From Thermoleophilia bacterium (GTDB lineage Bacteria > Actinomycetota > Thermoleophilia > BMS3ABIN01), in NCBI GenBank assembly GCA_014874265.1, contig JACWAM010000099.1, positions 1 through 44,508 on the forward strand: DNA of 44,508 nucleotides. The letters are read 5' to 3'. Both the position numbers and the translations under genes were made by a program. The notes beneath the pieces are model-generated. The model saw only the letters and a list, made by a program, of their open reading frames with translations. It was not told where the DNA came from and searched no databases. This document shows, in pieces, positions 1 through 8,108 of the stretch (its first letter is position 1; every line of letters starts with the position of its first letter).

Positions 1-2
1 AT

Positions 3-287
3 GCGATCCAGTACCTGGCGAATATTATTGTCTTTAGGGGCTTGCCCAGCCGCAAGCGGGTTATTATCGACGCCGAGGATTACCGCGAGCGCCGCAATGA
101 CGTCCTGACAGGCCTCGCTGAGCGCGCTGCTGCCGAGGTTCTGAAGGGAAAGCATCGCTATGAACTTAAGCCCATGAGCGCCGCGGAGCGCCGCATCATC
201 CATGTGCACTTGCAGGACCGCAAAGGCATCCAGACCGAGAGCGAGGGAAACGAGCCCTTCCGGTACGTAGTCGTCACCCGTTCCTGA
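3..287 (+). CDS. jag: Jag/KhpB RNA-binding protein, C-terminal part (5' truncated)
   Basis: This is the last 94 residues of a protein that begins left of the window; the frame is open from base 3. It starts in the end of a KH domain (AIQYLANIIV) and continues into an R3H domain (RKRVIIDAEDYRERR, then AERRIIH and TESEGNEPFRYVVV), which is the order found in Jag (SpoIIIJ-associated protein, KhpB). Jag binds single-stranded RNA and is normally encoded just after rnpA and yidC, which should lie to the left. A TTG at base 42 is in frame but would cut the KH domain, so it is not the true start. A perfect hairpin at 304-331 follows the stop and may end the transcript. Confidence 0.9.
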   Translation, partial: AIQYLANIIVFRGLPSRKRVIIDAEDYRERRNDVLTGLAERAAAEVLKGKHRYELKPMSAAERRIIHVHLQDRKGIQTESEGNEPFRYVVVTRS

Positions 288-296
288 AGCCGGATA

Positions 297-331
297 TTGG
301 ACTTTGGATTTTGGATTGTTCCAAAATCCAA
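297..331 (+). repeat. Heptamer-type repeat forming a 12-bp hairpin
   Basis: Five consecutive 7-base units (TTGGACT, TTGGATT twice, then GTTCCAA and AATCCAA) make an inverted repeat. Bases 304-315 pair perfectly with 320-331 around a 4-base loop. It sits 17 bases after the jag stop. There is no T-run, so it is a weak intrinsic terminator at best, but it could protect the 3' end. It belongs to the heptamer family seen at other gene borders in this window. Confidence 0.6.
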
Positions 332-410
332 TCACGAGATTCAGCAATCGCTTTACGCCTTGTGGCTGGCTCCCGGAAGGAAGCGGTGGCGGCGCGATGG
401 GATAGGACGC

Positions 411-617
411 TTACCGGGCCGGGTAGCCCGCTTCCGCCAACGTCTTTTTGATGTTATCGAGGCTGACCGTGTTTTCATCAAAAACGACGTCTACCTCTTT
501 AGTATCCACGTCAGCGTTTATTGATTCCACACCGGCGAGGGCTTTGCCCGCGTTTTCAATCGTCATCGTGCAATGACCGCAAGATATGTTGGGGACATTT
601 AGCTTGACTTCCTGCAT
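411..617 (-). CDS. CopZ-like heavy-metal-associated (HMA) domain protein
   Basis: A 68-residue protein made of one ferredoxin-like HMA domain. The metal-binding loop reads ISCGHCTMTIE (CxxC), followed by the usual AGVESINADVDTKEVDVVFD strand pattern. Family members carry Cu(I) to copper ATPases such as CopA, and a two-HMA CopA is encoded at 24.6 kb. The start at 617 is chosen because GGGAGGA lies four bases upstream of that ATG; an ATG four codons earlier overlaps this ribosome site. It is transcribed away from the zinc-ribbon gene at 757. Copper is the likely metal, but the sequence alone does not exclude others. Confidence 0.85.
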   Translation of the reverse strand: MQEVKLNVPNISCGHCTMTIENAGKALAGVESINADVDTKEVDVVFDENTVSLDNIKKTLAEAGYPAR

Positions 618-756
618 GATTCCTCCCATAAAATGAATTCACCGCCGGCAAGTGTGCGGGCGGAAGATCCTTGTTAAGCATAAAAAGGATACCAGAGAGA
701 CGTGTAGAAAAAGAAGGCCTGAAACGCTTCCGGAACTTGAAAGAGAAGGGAAACAT

Positions 757-984
757 ATGGCCAAGGAAAGAGTAGTGCAAAGTTTTCAGCTCCACCGGCA
801 CTTGCGCCGGGTAGAGATTCCCTGCTCCTGGTGCGGCGCTCCCGTGGCGCTTGCCGATGGAGATTTTTGCGGTGTTTGTATTGACTGCGGCACCGTCATG
901 TTTCGCGGTCCGCGGCGGCGGGTGACCGGGGATGAGCTTCTGGCCCGCCTTCAGCAGGACCGCGTCACCGTCTCTGCCGGTTAA
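757..984 (+). CDS. Small zinc-ribbon protein, unknown function
   Basis: A 75-residue protein. After an N-terminal segment rich in Arg and His come two knuckles: CSWCG at about residues 22-26 and CGVCIDCG about 14 residues later, a four-Cys zinc-ribbon layout. The start at 757 is preferred because AGAAGGG lies six bases upstream; the frame is open further left (to 652) but those codons look like shadow sequence. No specific family was recognised. The fold suggests RNA, DNA or protein binding. It stands alone between the HMA gene and the YhaM-like gene. Confidence 0.7.
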   Translation: MAKERVVQSFQLHRHLRRVEIPCSWCGAPVALADGDFCGVCIDCGTVMFRGPRRRVTGDELLARLQQDRVTVSAG

Positions 985-989
985 CCATC

Positions 990-1006
990 CCGGGCCGATT
1001 GCCCGG
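990..1006 (+). terminator. Weak hairpin after the zinc-ribbon gene
   Basis: CCGGGC pairs with GCCCGG around CGATT, five bases after the stop. No T-tract follows (AATTAAC), so termination activity is doubtful. Confidence 0.3.
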
Positions 1007-1067
1007 AATTAACAACTGGACACGATAATGCGACTCGCTCAAGAATTCGCTCGGGCTCAGCAAGAAA

Positions 1068-1073
1068 TATAAT
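1068..1073 (+). promoter_or_regulatory. Candidate -10 box upstream of the YhaM-like gene
   Basis: A perfect TATAAT lies about 120 bases before the start at 1194; no convincing -35 is seen. It lies between the arms of an imperfect inverted repeat (GCGACTCGCT at 1030-1039, AGCGAGTTCGC at 1078-1088), which could be an operator or a folded leader. Confidence 0.3.
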
Positions 1074-1193
1074 CTTTAGCGAGTTCGCATGGTCAATTGC
1101 ATGTCTCTGGTTTCGGCGCCGGTTAGTCCGGCGCAGCTCGCGGGGACGTGATAAGATCAGCTTTGCTATTCACGCTTCCATCTGCGAGCCTTC

Positions 1194-2204
1194 ATGCCAG
1201 ACTCACCTCACTCAAGCGACAAATCGGTCAAAAAACAATTCGTTTCCCGGCTTTCTCCTGGTGAAGCCGTGTCGGAAACCTTCTTCCTGAGCGAGATCGA
1301 GGAGCGGAGCACCCGCGACGGGCGGCCTTTTCTGGCGCTGAAGCTGAGCGACCGCACCGGTGTCATTGAGGGGAGGATGTGGGGGCAGACGCTTGACGCT
1401 GGCAGCCCGGAGCCGCTGACGTTCGTCCGGATAGAGGGACGCGTTGAACGTTACCGCGGCCGGCTCCGCCTGCTGGTGGAGGCGGCCGGGTTTATCGAAG
1501 CCGCCGGTTTGAATCAGCGCGATTTTCTTCCCGGTTCTTACCGCAGCACGGAAGAGATGACAGGCTTCCTCAACTATTTTCTGACTGAGGTTTTCGATGA
1601 GGATTACCAGGCGTTGCTTCACTCATTTTTTTCCCGGCCCGGTTTTATGAAGGAATTCAGCCTGGCCCCCGGCGATGTCCGTTCTCACCATGCCTACCTG
1701 GGAGGGTTGCTGGAGCACACGGTGTCGGTCACGACTTTATGCCAGCACACCGCCGTGCAGCATCCCAGGCTCAACAGCGACCTCCTGATCACGGCGGCGC
1801 TTCTCCACGATGTTGGCAAAATTGAAGAGTTTTGCTATGAGGGACGCATCAGTCTCAGCCGCGAGGGGAAGCTCCTGGGGCACGTCCTCATTGGCCAGCG
1901 AATGATTGAGCAGCGCCTCCGGGAGGAGCTGCCGGACTTCCCGCGGGAAAAGGAGCTGCAGCTGGTGCACGCCGTCATCAGCCATCACGGCGAGCTGGAA
2001 TGGGGGGCGCTGAAGCGGCCGCAAAGCCCTGAAGCGCTGGTCCTGCACCATGTGGACAACCTCGACGCCCGTGTCAAAGGATTTTTCGAGGTTTTGCGGG
2101 GAAAGGGAGAACTGAGCTGGCCGGAGGTGAAGAATTATTTTCGCCGGCCGTTAAACGAGCCGGCTGCCGCCGACAGCGAGCCCGGCGGCTATGACCGTGG
2201 GTAA
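1194..2204 (+). CDS. YhaM-like 3'-5' exoribonuclease (OB fold + HD domain)
   Basis: A 336-residue cytoplasmic protein. Residues ~15-100 form an OB-fold nucleic-acid-binding domain (FLALKLSDRTGVIEGRMW). Residues ~155-310 form an HD hydrolase domain with the metal ligands HHAYLGGLLEHT, HDVGK (His205-Asp206) and the later ISHHGELEW and HHVDNLDA. This order and length match YhaM/CbfA, which trims RNA 3' ends with Mn2+ and takes part in RNA turnover. The last ~25 residues are an acidic, Pro-rich tail. The ATG at 1194 has only a weak ribosome site. Whether it prefers RNA or DNA cannot be read from the sequence. Confidence 0.85.
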   Translation: MPDSPHSSDKSVKKQFVSRLSPGEAVSETFFLSEIEERSTRDGRPFLALKLSDRTGVIEGRMWGQTLDAGSPEPLTFVRIEGRVERYRGRLRLLVEAAGFIEAAGLNQRDFLPGSYRSTEEMTGFLNYFLTEVFDEDYQALLHSFFSRPGFMKEFSLAPGDVRSHHAYLGGLLEHTVSVTTLCQHTAVQHPRLNSDLLITAALLHDVGKIEEFCYEGRISLSREGKLLGHVLIGQRMIEQRLREELPDFPREKELQLVHAVISHHGELEWGALKRPQSPEALVLHHVDNLDARVKGFFEVLRGKGELSWPEVKNYFRRPLNEPAAADSEPGGYDRG

Positions 2205-2230
2205 CTGTCAGAGCATTCCCGCCCGCCTCT

Positions 2231-3313
2231 TTAGGAATCCTCTTTAATTACCTTGTCGATTTGCGTCTCGACGTCGCCTTCGAGCTCCGGGCTTGATAGT
2301 CTCTCCCGCTTGCGGTCCCTGTCCGCTTCCGTCTCCATGAAAGTCTCGCCGCTGACCATGGCGTCAAAAGCTTTTGCTTTCAGGCGAGCCCGGGTCTCAT
2401 CGATGCGGCGGCGCATTTCATCCTGGTCCAGGCGGGACCGGCCCGGCTGGGGAGCCACGGGGGGTGCCGGAACCGCCGGAGCTGCAGCCTCCGGCTCCGG
2501 TTCATTTTCCTCCTCCACCGTGGGCTCGCCTTCCGCGGGCGTCTTTAGGGCAGAAAACATATCCGCATCCGCCTCGGGCTCCGGCTCCATCTGCGCCATC
2601 TCGGCCAGGTTTGGCCGCTCAGGTGTAGCTGCCGGAGAATCCATTGTTTCGCCTGACTCCGTTGCCCTTTCCCGATCCTCAGCCTGAGCTTCCGCTTCGA
2701 GGCCGGCAACGGCCAGCTCTTCTTCGGCCATCTCGCTTTCGAGCTCCTCCGCCGGAAACCGCACCGGTTCTGCCGGCTCCGCCTGTTCAGGCTCAGGCGT
2801 CGTGGCCAAAGGCGGCGCAACCGCTTCTGGGGGCTCGGCAGCCGGCTCTTCCGGAGCTTCGGCCTCCTCCCCGGCGCCGGCCGCAACCGGCGGGCCGGCC
2901 GCCGTCTCCTCGACGACGAAATCTTCTTCCACAAGCGCGGCTGCCTCTGCTCCCAGCTCCAGCTCGGCCTCAGCTGTCTCTATTTTAAGCTCCAGCGCCG
3001 CCACCGCTTCTTCTCCCTCAGCGGCGCCAACCGGCGAGCCTTCGGCCGTCGCCTCAACTCCCGCATCCGGACGAGCCTCGGCCAGTTGAGTCTCCACTTG
3101 ACGCCTGGTTTCTTCCAGCCTGGACTCAAAATTGACGCCGCCGCCTGGCGCCGTGGAAACAGGCCCGGCGGCGGGGGCCTCGGGGCGTGGCAGCGCCGGC
3201 CGGCCGCTGCCCAGCAGCATCCGCCTCAGCTCGCGGCCCGGTTTGGGAGCGAACAAAAGCGCCACACCGGCGCCGATGATGCCGCCGAATAAAAATTTGG
3301 AAAATTTTGCCAT
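2231..3313 (-). CDS. YtxH-type membrane-anchored protein with long Glu/Ala/Pro-rich tail
   Basis: A 360-residue protein. Residues 1-30 hold a glycine-rich membrane segment followed by a positive stretch (FLFGGIIGAGVALLFAPKPG), the hallmark of YtxH-like proteins. The rest is low-complexity, rich in Glu, Ala and Pro, and strongly acidic, with a short more ordered basic/acidic helix near the C terminus (RRRIDETRARLKAKAFDAM). The start at 3313 follows GGAGGG by ten bases; the TTG three codons earlier is too close to that site. YtxH proteins are often stress-linked in Bacillota, but no role is assured here. Shadow frames in this gene are long because of its repeated GAG/GCC codons. Confidence 0.7.
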   Translation of the reverse strand: MAKFSKFLFGGIIGAGVALLFAPKPGRELRRMLLGSGRPALPRPEAPAAGPVSTAPGGGVNFESRLEETRRQVETQLAEARPDAGVEATAEGSPVGAAEGEEAVAALELKIETAEAELELGAEAAALVEEDFVVEETAAGPPVAAGAGEEAEAPEEPAAEPPEAVAPPLATTPEPEQAEPAEPVRFPAEELESEMAEEELAVAGLEAEAQAEDRERATESGETMDSPAATPERPNLAEMAQMEPEPEADADMFSALKTPAEGEPTVEEENEPEPEAAAPAVPAPPVAPQPGRSRLDQDEMRRRIDETRARLKAKAFDAMVSGETFMETEADRDRKRERLSSPELEGDVETQIDKVIKEDS

Positions 3314-3385
3314 TCGAACCAATCCCTCCGAATTTGGAACATCATTTTATTACCTGTTTCGGTAAAAAGAAAGGATGCTCAAAAG

Positions 3386-4726
3386 CTATTTATCTTTGTC
3401 CATATAGCCTCTTCTTAATTCCTTAAGTCTCCGACCGAGTTCTTTCTCAAACCCGCGGTCCGACGGGTTATAGTAGCTGCGAGTTTCCAGCCCCGGCGGC
3501 AGGTAGTCCTGCGCTGCGCGCCCTCCGGGATAATTATGCGGATACTTATAGCCTTCGCCATGCCCCAGCTTCCTGGCGCCGGGGTAATGAGCGTCGCGGA
3601 GATGCTTCGGCGGTCTCCGGGTTCCCTCTTCTTTCACGTCATTCATGGCGGCGGCGATCGCCCGCAGGGACGAGTTGCTTCTGGGCGCAAGCGACAGGTA
3701 AGCGGCGCCCTGGGCCAGATTAAGCTGGCACTCCGGCAGACCGACGAATTCAACCGCCCGCGAAACGGCGGTGGCGACCACGAGCGCCTGCGGGTCGGCG
3801 TTGCCGATGTCTTCCGAGGCAAAGATTACCATGCGCCGAGCAATATATTTTGGGTCCTCGCCACCGGTGAGCATCACCGCCAGCCAGTAGATGGCCGCGT
3901 CGGGATCGCTGCCCCGCATGCTCTTGATGAAGGCGGAGATAGCATCATAGTGAAGGTCGCCGCCTTTTTGATAAAAAACTGGTTTTCTATGTATAGCTTC
4001 TTCAACGCTTTTTACCGGCATCACGCCTTTTTTTCCGGCCGGCATCAGCGCCGCCGCAGCCTCCAGAATGATTAGCGCCGCCCTGGCGTCCCCGGCCGCC
4101 GCCTGGATGATTGCCTCCAGGCCGGTCCGGTTCAGCTTCAGGCCGCTCTCGCCCAGACCCCGGCCGCGGTCGGTCAGCGCCCGCTTGACAATACCTTCAA
4201 TCGACTGCCGGTCAAGACGCTTGAACTCAAACAGCTCGCAGCGGGAGATCAGCGGTCCGATGATCTCAAAATAGGGATTCTCGGTGGTGGCGCCAACGAG
4301 GGTGACGCCGCCGCTTTCCACTACGGGCAGCAGGGCGTCCTGCTGGGCTTTGCTGAAGCGGTGGATCTCATCCACGAACAGAATTGTTTGTTTGCCGTGC
4401 ACCGCCATCTCGCTGTCCGCCTCGGCGAATACCCGGCGCAGGTCCGCCACGCCCGAGTTGACGGCGCTAACCTGGCGAAAGTTTGCCTTGGTCTGGCTGG
4501 CGATGATGCGCGCCAGGCTTGTTTTTCCTGTGCCGGGGGGCCCGAAAAGGATCATTGACGGCAGCCGGTCTGACTCGATTGCCTGCCGCAGCGCGCCCCC
4601 GGGAGCGAGGATTTCCTCCTGCCCCGCGAATTCCGTCAGCGACGCCGGCCGCATCCGGTACGGCAGCGGCCCCCGGGGATCAGAAACTTCCCCGTTTTGC
4701 AGGTTAAAAAGATTAAATTCACCCAT
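3386..4726 (-). CDS. rarA: Replication-associated recombination protein A (RarA/MgsA)
   Basis: A 446-residue AAA+ ATPase. Walker A is GPPGTGKTS at residues 62-70 and Walker B is ILFVDEIHRF at about 115-124, followed by sensor segment LVGATTENPYFE. The C-terminal half carries the MgsA/RarA clamp-loader-like tetramerisation region (KSMRGSDPDAAIYWLA, ARRMVIFASEDIGNADP, HYPGARKLGHGEGYKYPH). The family acts at stalled replication forks. The start has no visible ribosome site, and a TAGAAT lies six bases upstream, so the message may be leaderless. It is divergent from the HNH gene. Confidence 0.95.
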   Translation of the reverse strand: MGEFNLFNLQNGEVSDPRGPLPYRMRPASLTEFAGQEEILAPGGALRQAIESDRLPSMILFGPPGTGKTSLARIIASQTKANFRQVSAVNSGVADLRRVFAEADSEMAVHGKQTILFVDEIHRFSKAQQDALLPVVESGGVTLVGATTENPYFEIIGPLISRCELFEFKRLDRQSIEGIVKRALTDRGRGLGESGLKLNRTGLEAIIQAAAGDARAALIILEAAAALMPAGKKGVMPVKSVEEAIHRKPVFYQKGGDLHYDAISAFIKSMRGSDPDAAIYWLAVMLTGGEDPKYIARRMVIFASEDIGNADPQALVVATAVSRAVEFVGLPECQLNLAQGAAYLSLAPRSNSSLRAIAAAMNDVKEEGTRRPPKHLRDAHYPGARKLGHGEGYKYPHNYPGGRAAQDYLPPGLETRSYYNPSDRGFEKELGRRLKELRRGYMDKDK

Positions 4727-4854
4727 AATTAAATTCTATCATGACGGCAGACAGCCGGTTGCCTGCCTCCTGAAATTGCCCCGTCAGCTTGCCAATCGCC
4801 ATTTCTGCGAGCTACAATTTTGACGAAATTACTCTTTGGAAGGAACCGCAACAC

Positions 4855-5361
4855 ATGAGCGATAAGGTGCTGGTGCTCAATGCCACCTATGAGCCGCTCA
4901 ATGTCTGTACCGCCAAGCGGGCGGTCGTCCTGATGTTAAAGCGCAAGGCCGAACCGCTCGAGGTGTCGGAGAGGCTGTACCATTCTTCTCGGGACGCCTT
5001 CCGCCTTCCGGATGTCATCAAATTAAATTACTATGTCAAAGTTCCCCGGGAAGGGTCACGCAAGGTTTCCCGGCGGGCGATTCTGGCCCGGGACAATCAC
5101 TGCTGCCAGTACTGCGGCTCGCGCGCGCACCTGACTATCGACCACGTTATCCCCAAGAGTCGCGGCGGCGCCACCACCTGGGAAAATATTGTCACCTCCT
5201 GCGCACCGTGCAACTCACGCAAAGGGGACCGGCTTCCGCGGGAGGCGAACATGCATCCCCGGACCAACCCACGGCCTCCCGATCCATTTGCTTTCATTTA
5301 TATGGCCGTGTCTGATATCCGCCGCTCCTGGCTGCGGTATCTGGAATACGCCGCCGTTTAG
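4855..5361 (+). CDS. HNH endonuclease family protein
   Basis: A 168-residue protein. After an N-terminal alpha/beta segment (KVLVLNATYEPLNV) comes an HNH domain of the zinc type: CQYCG (Cys84, Cys87), the catalytic IDHVIPKSRGG (Asp96-His97), then WENIVTSCAPCNSRKGD (Cys116, Cys119, Asn120). This stand-alone HNH family is very common in Actinobacteria and Cyanobacteria; its substrate is not established. The start is set at 4855, with a GGAAGGA ribosome site about ten bases upstream; the frame is open for 22 more codons, but these overlap promoter sequence. There is no toxin, phage or intron context. Confidence 0.85.
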   Translation: MSDKVLVLNATYEPLNVCTAKRAVVLMLKRKAEPLEVSERLYHSSRDAFRLPDVIKLNYYVKVPREGSRKVSRRAILARDNHCCQYCGSRAHLTIDHVIPKSRGGATTWENIVTSCAPCNSRKGDRLPREANMHPRTNPRPPDPFAFIYMAVSDIRRSWLRYLEYAAV

Positions 5362-5468
5362 CCGCTCGCAATGAGTTGATCTTCTGTAATTTTTAAGATA
5401 TTTTCATAACCGGAAATGGTGGTGCGCCGCGGGGAGCCCGCCGCCTTGGAAAAATAGGAGCTGAAGCA

Positions 5469-5537
5469 ATGAATCCTGTTACTGTGCGGCAGGCGCCAAT
5501 CTTAAATAAAGTTATGGCTCAACAGGGGGACCGGTGA
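5469..5537 (+). CDS. Possible 22-codon leader peptide before the sugar nucleotidyltransferase
   Basis: An ATG with AGGAGC eight bases upstream opens a 22-codon frame (begins MNPVTVRQAP) that ends in TGA overlapping the GTG start of the next gene (GTGA). Such overlap is typical of translational coupling. No homology is claimed, and the frame could be chance. Confidence 0.3.
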   Translation: MNPVTVRQAPILNKVMAQQGDR

Positions 5538-6643
5538 AAGCCGTCATTCTGGTGGGGGGGCAAGGGACCCGGCTGCGGCCGCTGACGTTGGGAACACCGA
5601 AGCCGATGGTGCCGCTGGCAAACAAGCCTTTCGTCTCCCATGTGATCGATCACCTGAAGAGTCATGGCGTTAATGAGATCGTCTTTTCCATGGGGTATCT
5701 GCCCGAGGGAATTAAATCCTATTTTGGCGGCGGCTCCGCGTTCGGGGTCAAGGTTGCATATGTCGTTGAAGATCGTCCGCTCGGCACAGCTGGCGCGGTC
5801 AAGAATGTCGAGAAGTACGTCTATGATGGGAACTTTCTGGTGCTCAACGGCGACATCCTCACGGACCTGAACCTGAAGTCGCTGCTCGACTTTCATCAGC
5901 GGCGCGGCGCTGCAGCCACGATTGCCCTTACCCCTGTTTCCGATCCAACCGCTTACGGCCTGGTGAAGCTGGGAGATGAAGGGGAAGTGGCTGGCTTTCT
6001 GGAAAAGCCGAGCTGGGACCAGATCAATACAAACCTGGTCAACGCCGGCACCTACGTGCTGAAGAGTGAAATCATGGACATGATTCCCGCCGGCGTTGAG
6101 TACTCGTTCGAGCGCGGCGTTTTCCCCCGGCTGGTGGGGAACGGCCTCTTCGGGTTTGTCAGCAGCGCCTACTGGATGGACATCGGCACGCCGGAAAAAT
6201 ATCTGCAGGCGCACTATGATATTTTAGAGAAAAATGTCAAAACGAGTGTTTCCGACTGTTTGAACAAGGATTTCATTTGTGTTGAAGATGGCGTCAAGCT
6301 GGAGGAGGGCGCCAAGCTGGTGCCGCCGGTGATGATCGGGCCCGGGTCGGTGATCAAGGCCGGCGCTCGGATTGGCCGGATGGCGGTCGTGGGCGCCGGC
6401 TGCGTCATTGATTCGGGAAGCATTATCGAGGAATCCGTCATCCAGGAGGGCTGCGTGCTGGAGAAAAATGTCTCCGTCAAACGTAGCATCATCGCCCGCG
6501 GCGCCCGCATCGGCGACGGGACGGTAGTGACGGCGGGCGCAGTTATCGGCGAAGAAGCAGTCGTGGGCGCTGGTAACATTCTCGCCAATAACATTCGCAT
6601 CTATCCGCAGACAACCATCCAGGCAGGGACAATAAAGTTTTAG
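5534..6643 (+). CDS. Sugar-1-phosphate nucleotidyltransferase (mannose-1-P guanylyltransferase type)
   Basis: A 369-residue cytoplasmic enzyme. Residues 1-~235 are a nucleotidyltransferase domain with the signature VILVGGQGTRLRPLT, followed by KPMVPLANKP and the metal-site segment NGDIL. Residues ~245-369 form a left-handed beta-helix of hexapeptide repeats (IGPGSVIKAGARIG and following). This architecture is found in GDP-mannose pyrophosphorylases and related NDP-sugar synthases; the exact nucleotide and sugar cannot be fixed from the sequence. It starts at GTG, with AGGGGGA a few bases upstream. It is likely to supply an activated sugar for the surface polymer to which the dehydrogenase and glycosyltransferase next to it also point. 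Confidence 0.85.
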   Translation: MKAVILVGGQGTRLRPLTLGTPKPMVPLANKPFVSHVIDHLKSHGVNEIVFSMGYLPEGIKSYFGGGSAFGVKVAYVVEDRPLGTAGAVKNVEKYVYDGNFLVLNGDILTDLNLKSLLDFHQRRGAAATIALTPVSDPTAYGLVKLGDEGEVAGFLEKPSWDQINTNLVNAGTYVLKSEIMDMIPAGVEYSFERGVFPRLVGNGLFGFVSSAYWMDIGTPEKYLQAHYDILEKNVKTSVSDCLNKDFICVEDGVKLEEGAKLVPPVMIGPGSVIKAGARIGRMAVVGAGCVIDSGSIIEESVIQEGCVLEKNVSVKRSIIARGARIGDGTVVTAGAVIGEEAVVGAGNILANNIRIYPQTTIQAGTIKF

Positions 6644-6729
6644 GGCTGCCCGTCCTTAAAGGAGTTTGATGGCGAGGCTGAGCGAAAAGGTTACGGCCAA
6701 GGACGCGTTAAACTTAATCGTTTTGCAGC

Positions 6730-8022
6730 TTACCTTCCGATTCCTTCATAAGTAAATCCAGCGGCCCTGATCTTGTCCGGGTCGAGAAAATTGCGCCCGT
6801 CAATAATTAATGGATGGCGCATTCTTTGCTTCATTTCTTCGAGTGGCAGCTCGGCAAACTCGTCCCATTCGGTAACCAGAACGGCGGCGTCGCTGCCATC
6901 GACAGCAGAGAGCACGTCGTCGCAAAGAAGCACGCCCCGTACCGCCCGGGCGGCGTCAGGGATCGCCACCGGGTCATACGCCTTTACGTACGCTCCGTCC
7001 CCGAGAAGGCGGGACGCCAGGACGATCGAAGACGCCTCCCTGAGGTCATTGGTGTTTGGCTTGAACGCCAGACCCAGCAGAGTGATTGTCTTGTCGGTCA
7101 AGGAGCCCAGGTGTTTCTTGAGCTTGTTGACCACGCGCCGTTTCTGCAGTTCGTTGACTTCAATCACCGCTGTGAGCAGCTGAAAATGATAGCCGGAATT
7201 GCCGGCGATCTGCTTCAGGGCGGTGACATCCTTGGGAAAGCACGAGCCGCCGAACCCGATGCCCGCATTGAGGAAGGAATCGCCGATGCGCTGGTCGTAC
7301 CCCATCCCTTCGGCGACGACACTGACATCGGCGCCGATCTCATCGCAGACATTTGCTATCTCGTTGATAAAAGAAATCTTGGTTGCCAGGAAGGCGTTCG
7401 AGGCATACTTGATCATTTCCGCCGAGGCGATACCCGTCATCAGAATCGGCTTGTTCAGTTTCCGGTACAGGCGCGCCACCTTCTCGCCGGCCTCAGGAGT
7501 TTGCGAGCCGATGACGATCCGGTCCGGGTTGAGGAAATCGCCGATCGCGGAGCCTTCGCGGAGAAACTCGGGATTGGAGACGTAATCGATGCTGCCTATT
7601 TTCTGGCGGTTTAACTCACCGCTGATCTTGCCGCCGGTCCCGACCGGCACCGTGCTCTTCATCACCAGGATGTGATGCCCGTCAGGCATGCCCGGCAGCG
7701 AAGACATCACCGCAAACACGCGGCTTAAATCCGCGTCGCCGGTGAAAGTAGGAGGCGTGTCGACGGCGATAAACACGATCTCGCATTGCTTGAAAACGTC
7801 TTCCAGGGCCGTGGTAAAGTCCAGGCGCTCACTGTTTTTTTCAATCAGCTCCGCTAGCCCCGGCTCGAATATCGGGATCTCTCCATTTTTCAGGGATTCA
7901 ATCTTGCCGGCGTCGATGTCCATGCAGACGACGCGATTGCCCAGTTCGGCCAGGCAGGTGGCGGTGACCAAGCCGACATAGCCGATGCCGATTATGCCAA
8001 TTATTTCTTTTTCTGAACTCAA
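6730..8022 (-). CDS. UDP-glucose/GDP-mannose dehydrogenase family protein
   Basis: A 430-residue NAD-dependent four-electron dehydrogenase that oxidises a nucleotide sugar to its uronic acid. The N-terminal Rossmann fold reads IGIIGIGYVGLVTATCLAE; the middle has EMIKYASNAFLATKISFINE and the catalytic-Cys loop GIGFGGSCFPKD; the C terminus has LGLAFKPNTNDLREA, the second nucleotide-sugar domain. The start is uncertain. An ATG at 8100 adds 26 residues with no family counterpart and AT-rich codons; I prefer the TTG at 8022, just before the Rossmann strand. It lies downstream of the glycosyltransferase on the same strand, and the two probably form a polysaccharide operon. UDP-glucose is the most common substrate. 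Confidence 0.88.
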   Translation of the reverse strand: MSSEKEIIGIIGIGYVGLVTATCLAELGNRVVCMDIDAGKIESLKNGEIPIFEPGLAELIEKNSERLDFTTALEDVFKQCEIVFIAVDTPPTFTGDADLSRVFAVMSSLPGMPDGHHILVMKSTVPVGTGGKISGELNRQKIGSIDYVSNPEFLREGSAIGDFLNPDRIVIGSQTPEAGEKVARLYRKLNKPILMTGIASAEMIKYASNAFLATKISFINEIANVCDEIGADVSVVAEGMGYDQRIGDSFLNAGIGFGGSCFPKDVTALKQIAGNSGYHFQLLTAVIEVNELQKRRVVNKLKKHLGSLTDKTITLLGLAFKPNTNDLREASSIVLASRLLGDGAYVKAYDPVAIPDAARAVRGVLLCDDVLSAVDGSDAAVLVTEWDEFAELPLEEMKQRMRHPLIIDGRNFLDPDKIRAAGFTYEGIGR

Positions 8023-8108
8023 TGGTTTCCCGCTTTCGATTTGATAAGTAGCTTTATATTTGACATCAGTGAATTGCAGGTGCAGAAACAGTATAGCCAT
8101 TGTCGCTC

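Noticed and set aside
2253-3089. Several long opposite-strand frames rich in Ser/Ala/Pro
   Set aside because: They are shadows of the Glu/Ala/Pro-rich YtxH-type gene, caused by its biased codons.
4855-5361. HNH protein as part of a mobile intron or restriction system
   Set aside because: No intron ends, methylase, phage or toxin genes lie nearby; it is the common stand-alone form.
6669-6755. 28-codon frame with AAGGAG upstream, antisense to the end of the dehydrogenase
   Set aside because: Good ribosome site, but it is very short, overlaps a coding end and shows no motif; probably chance or a remnant.
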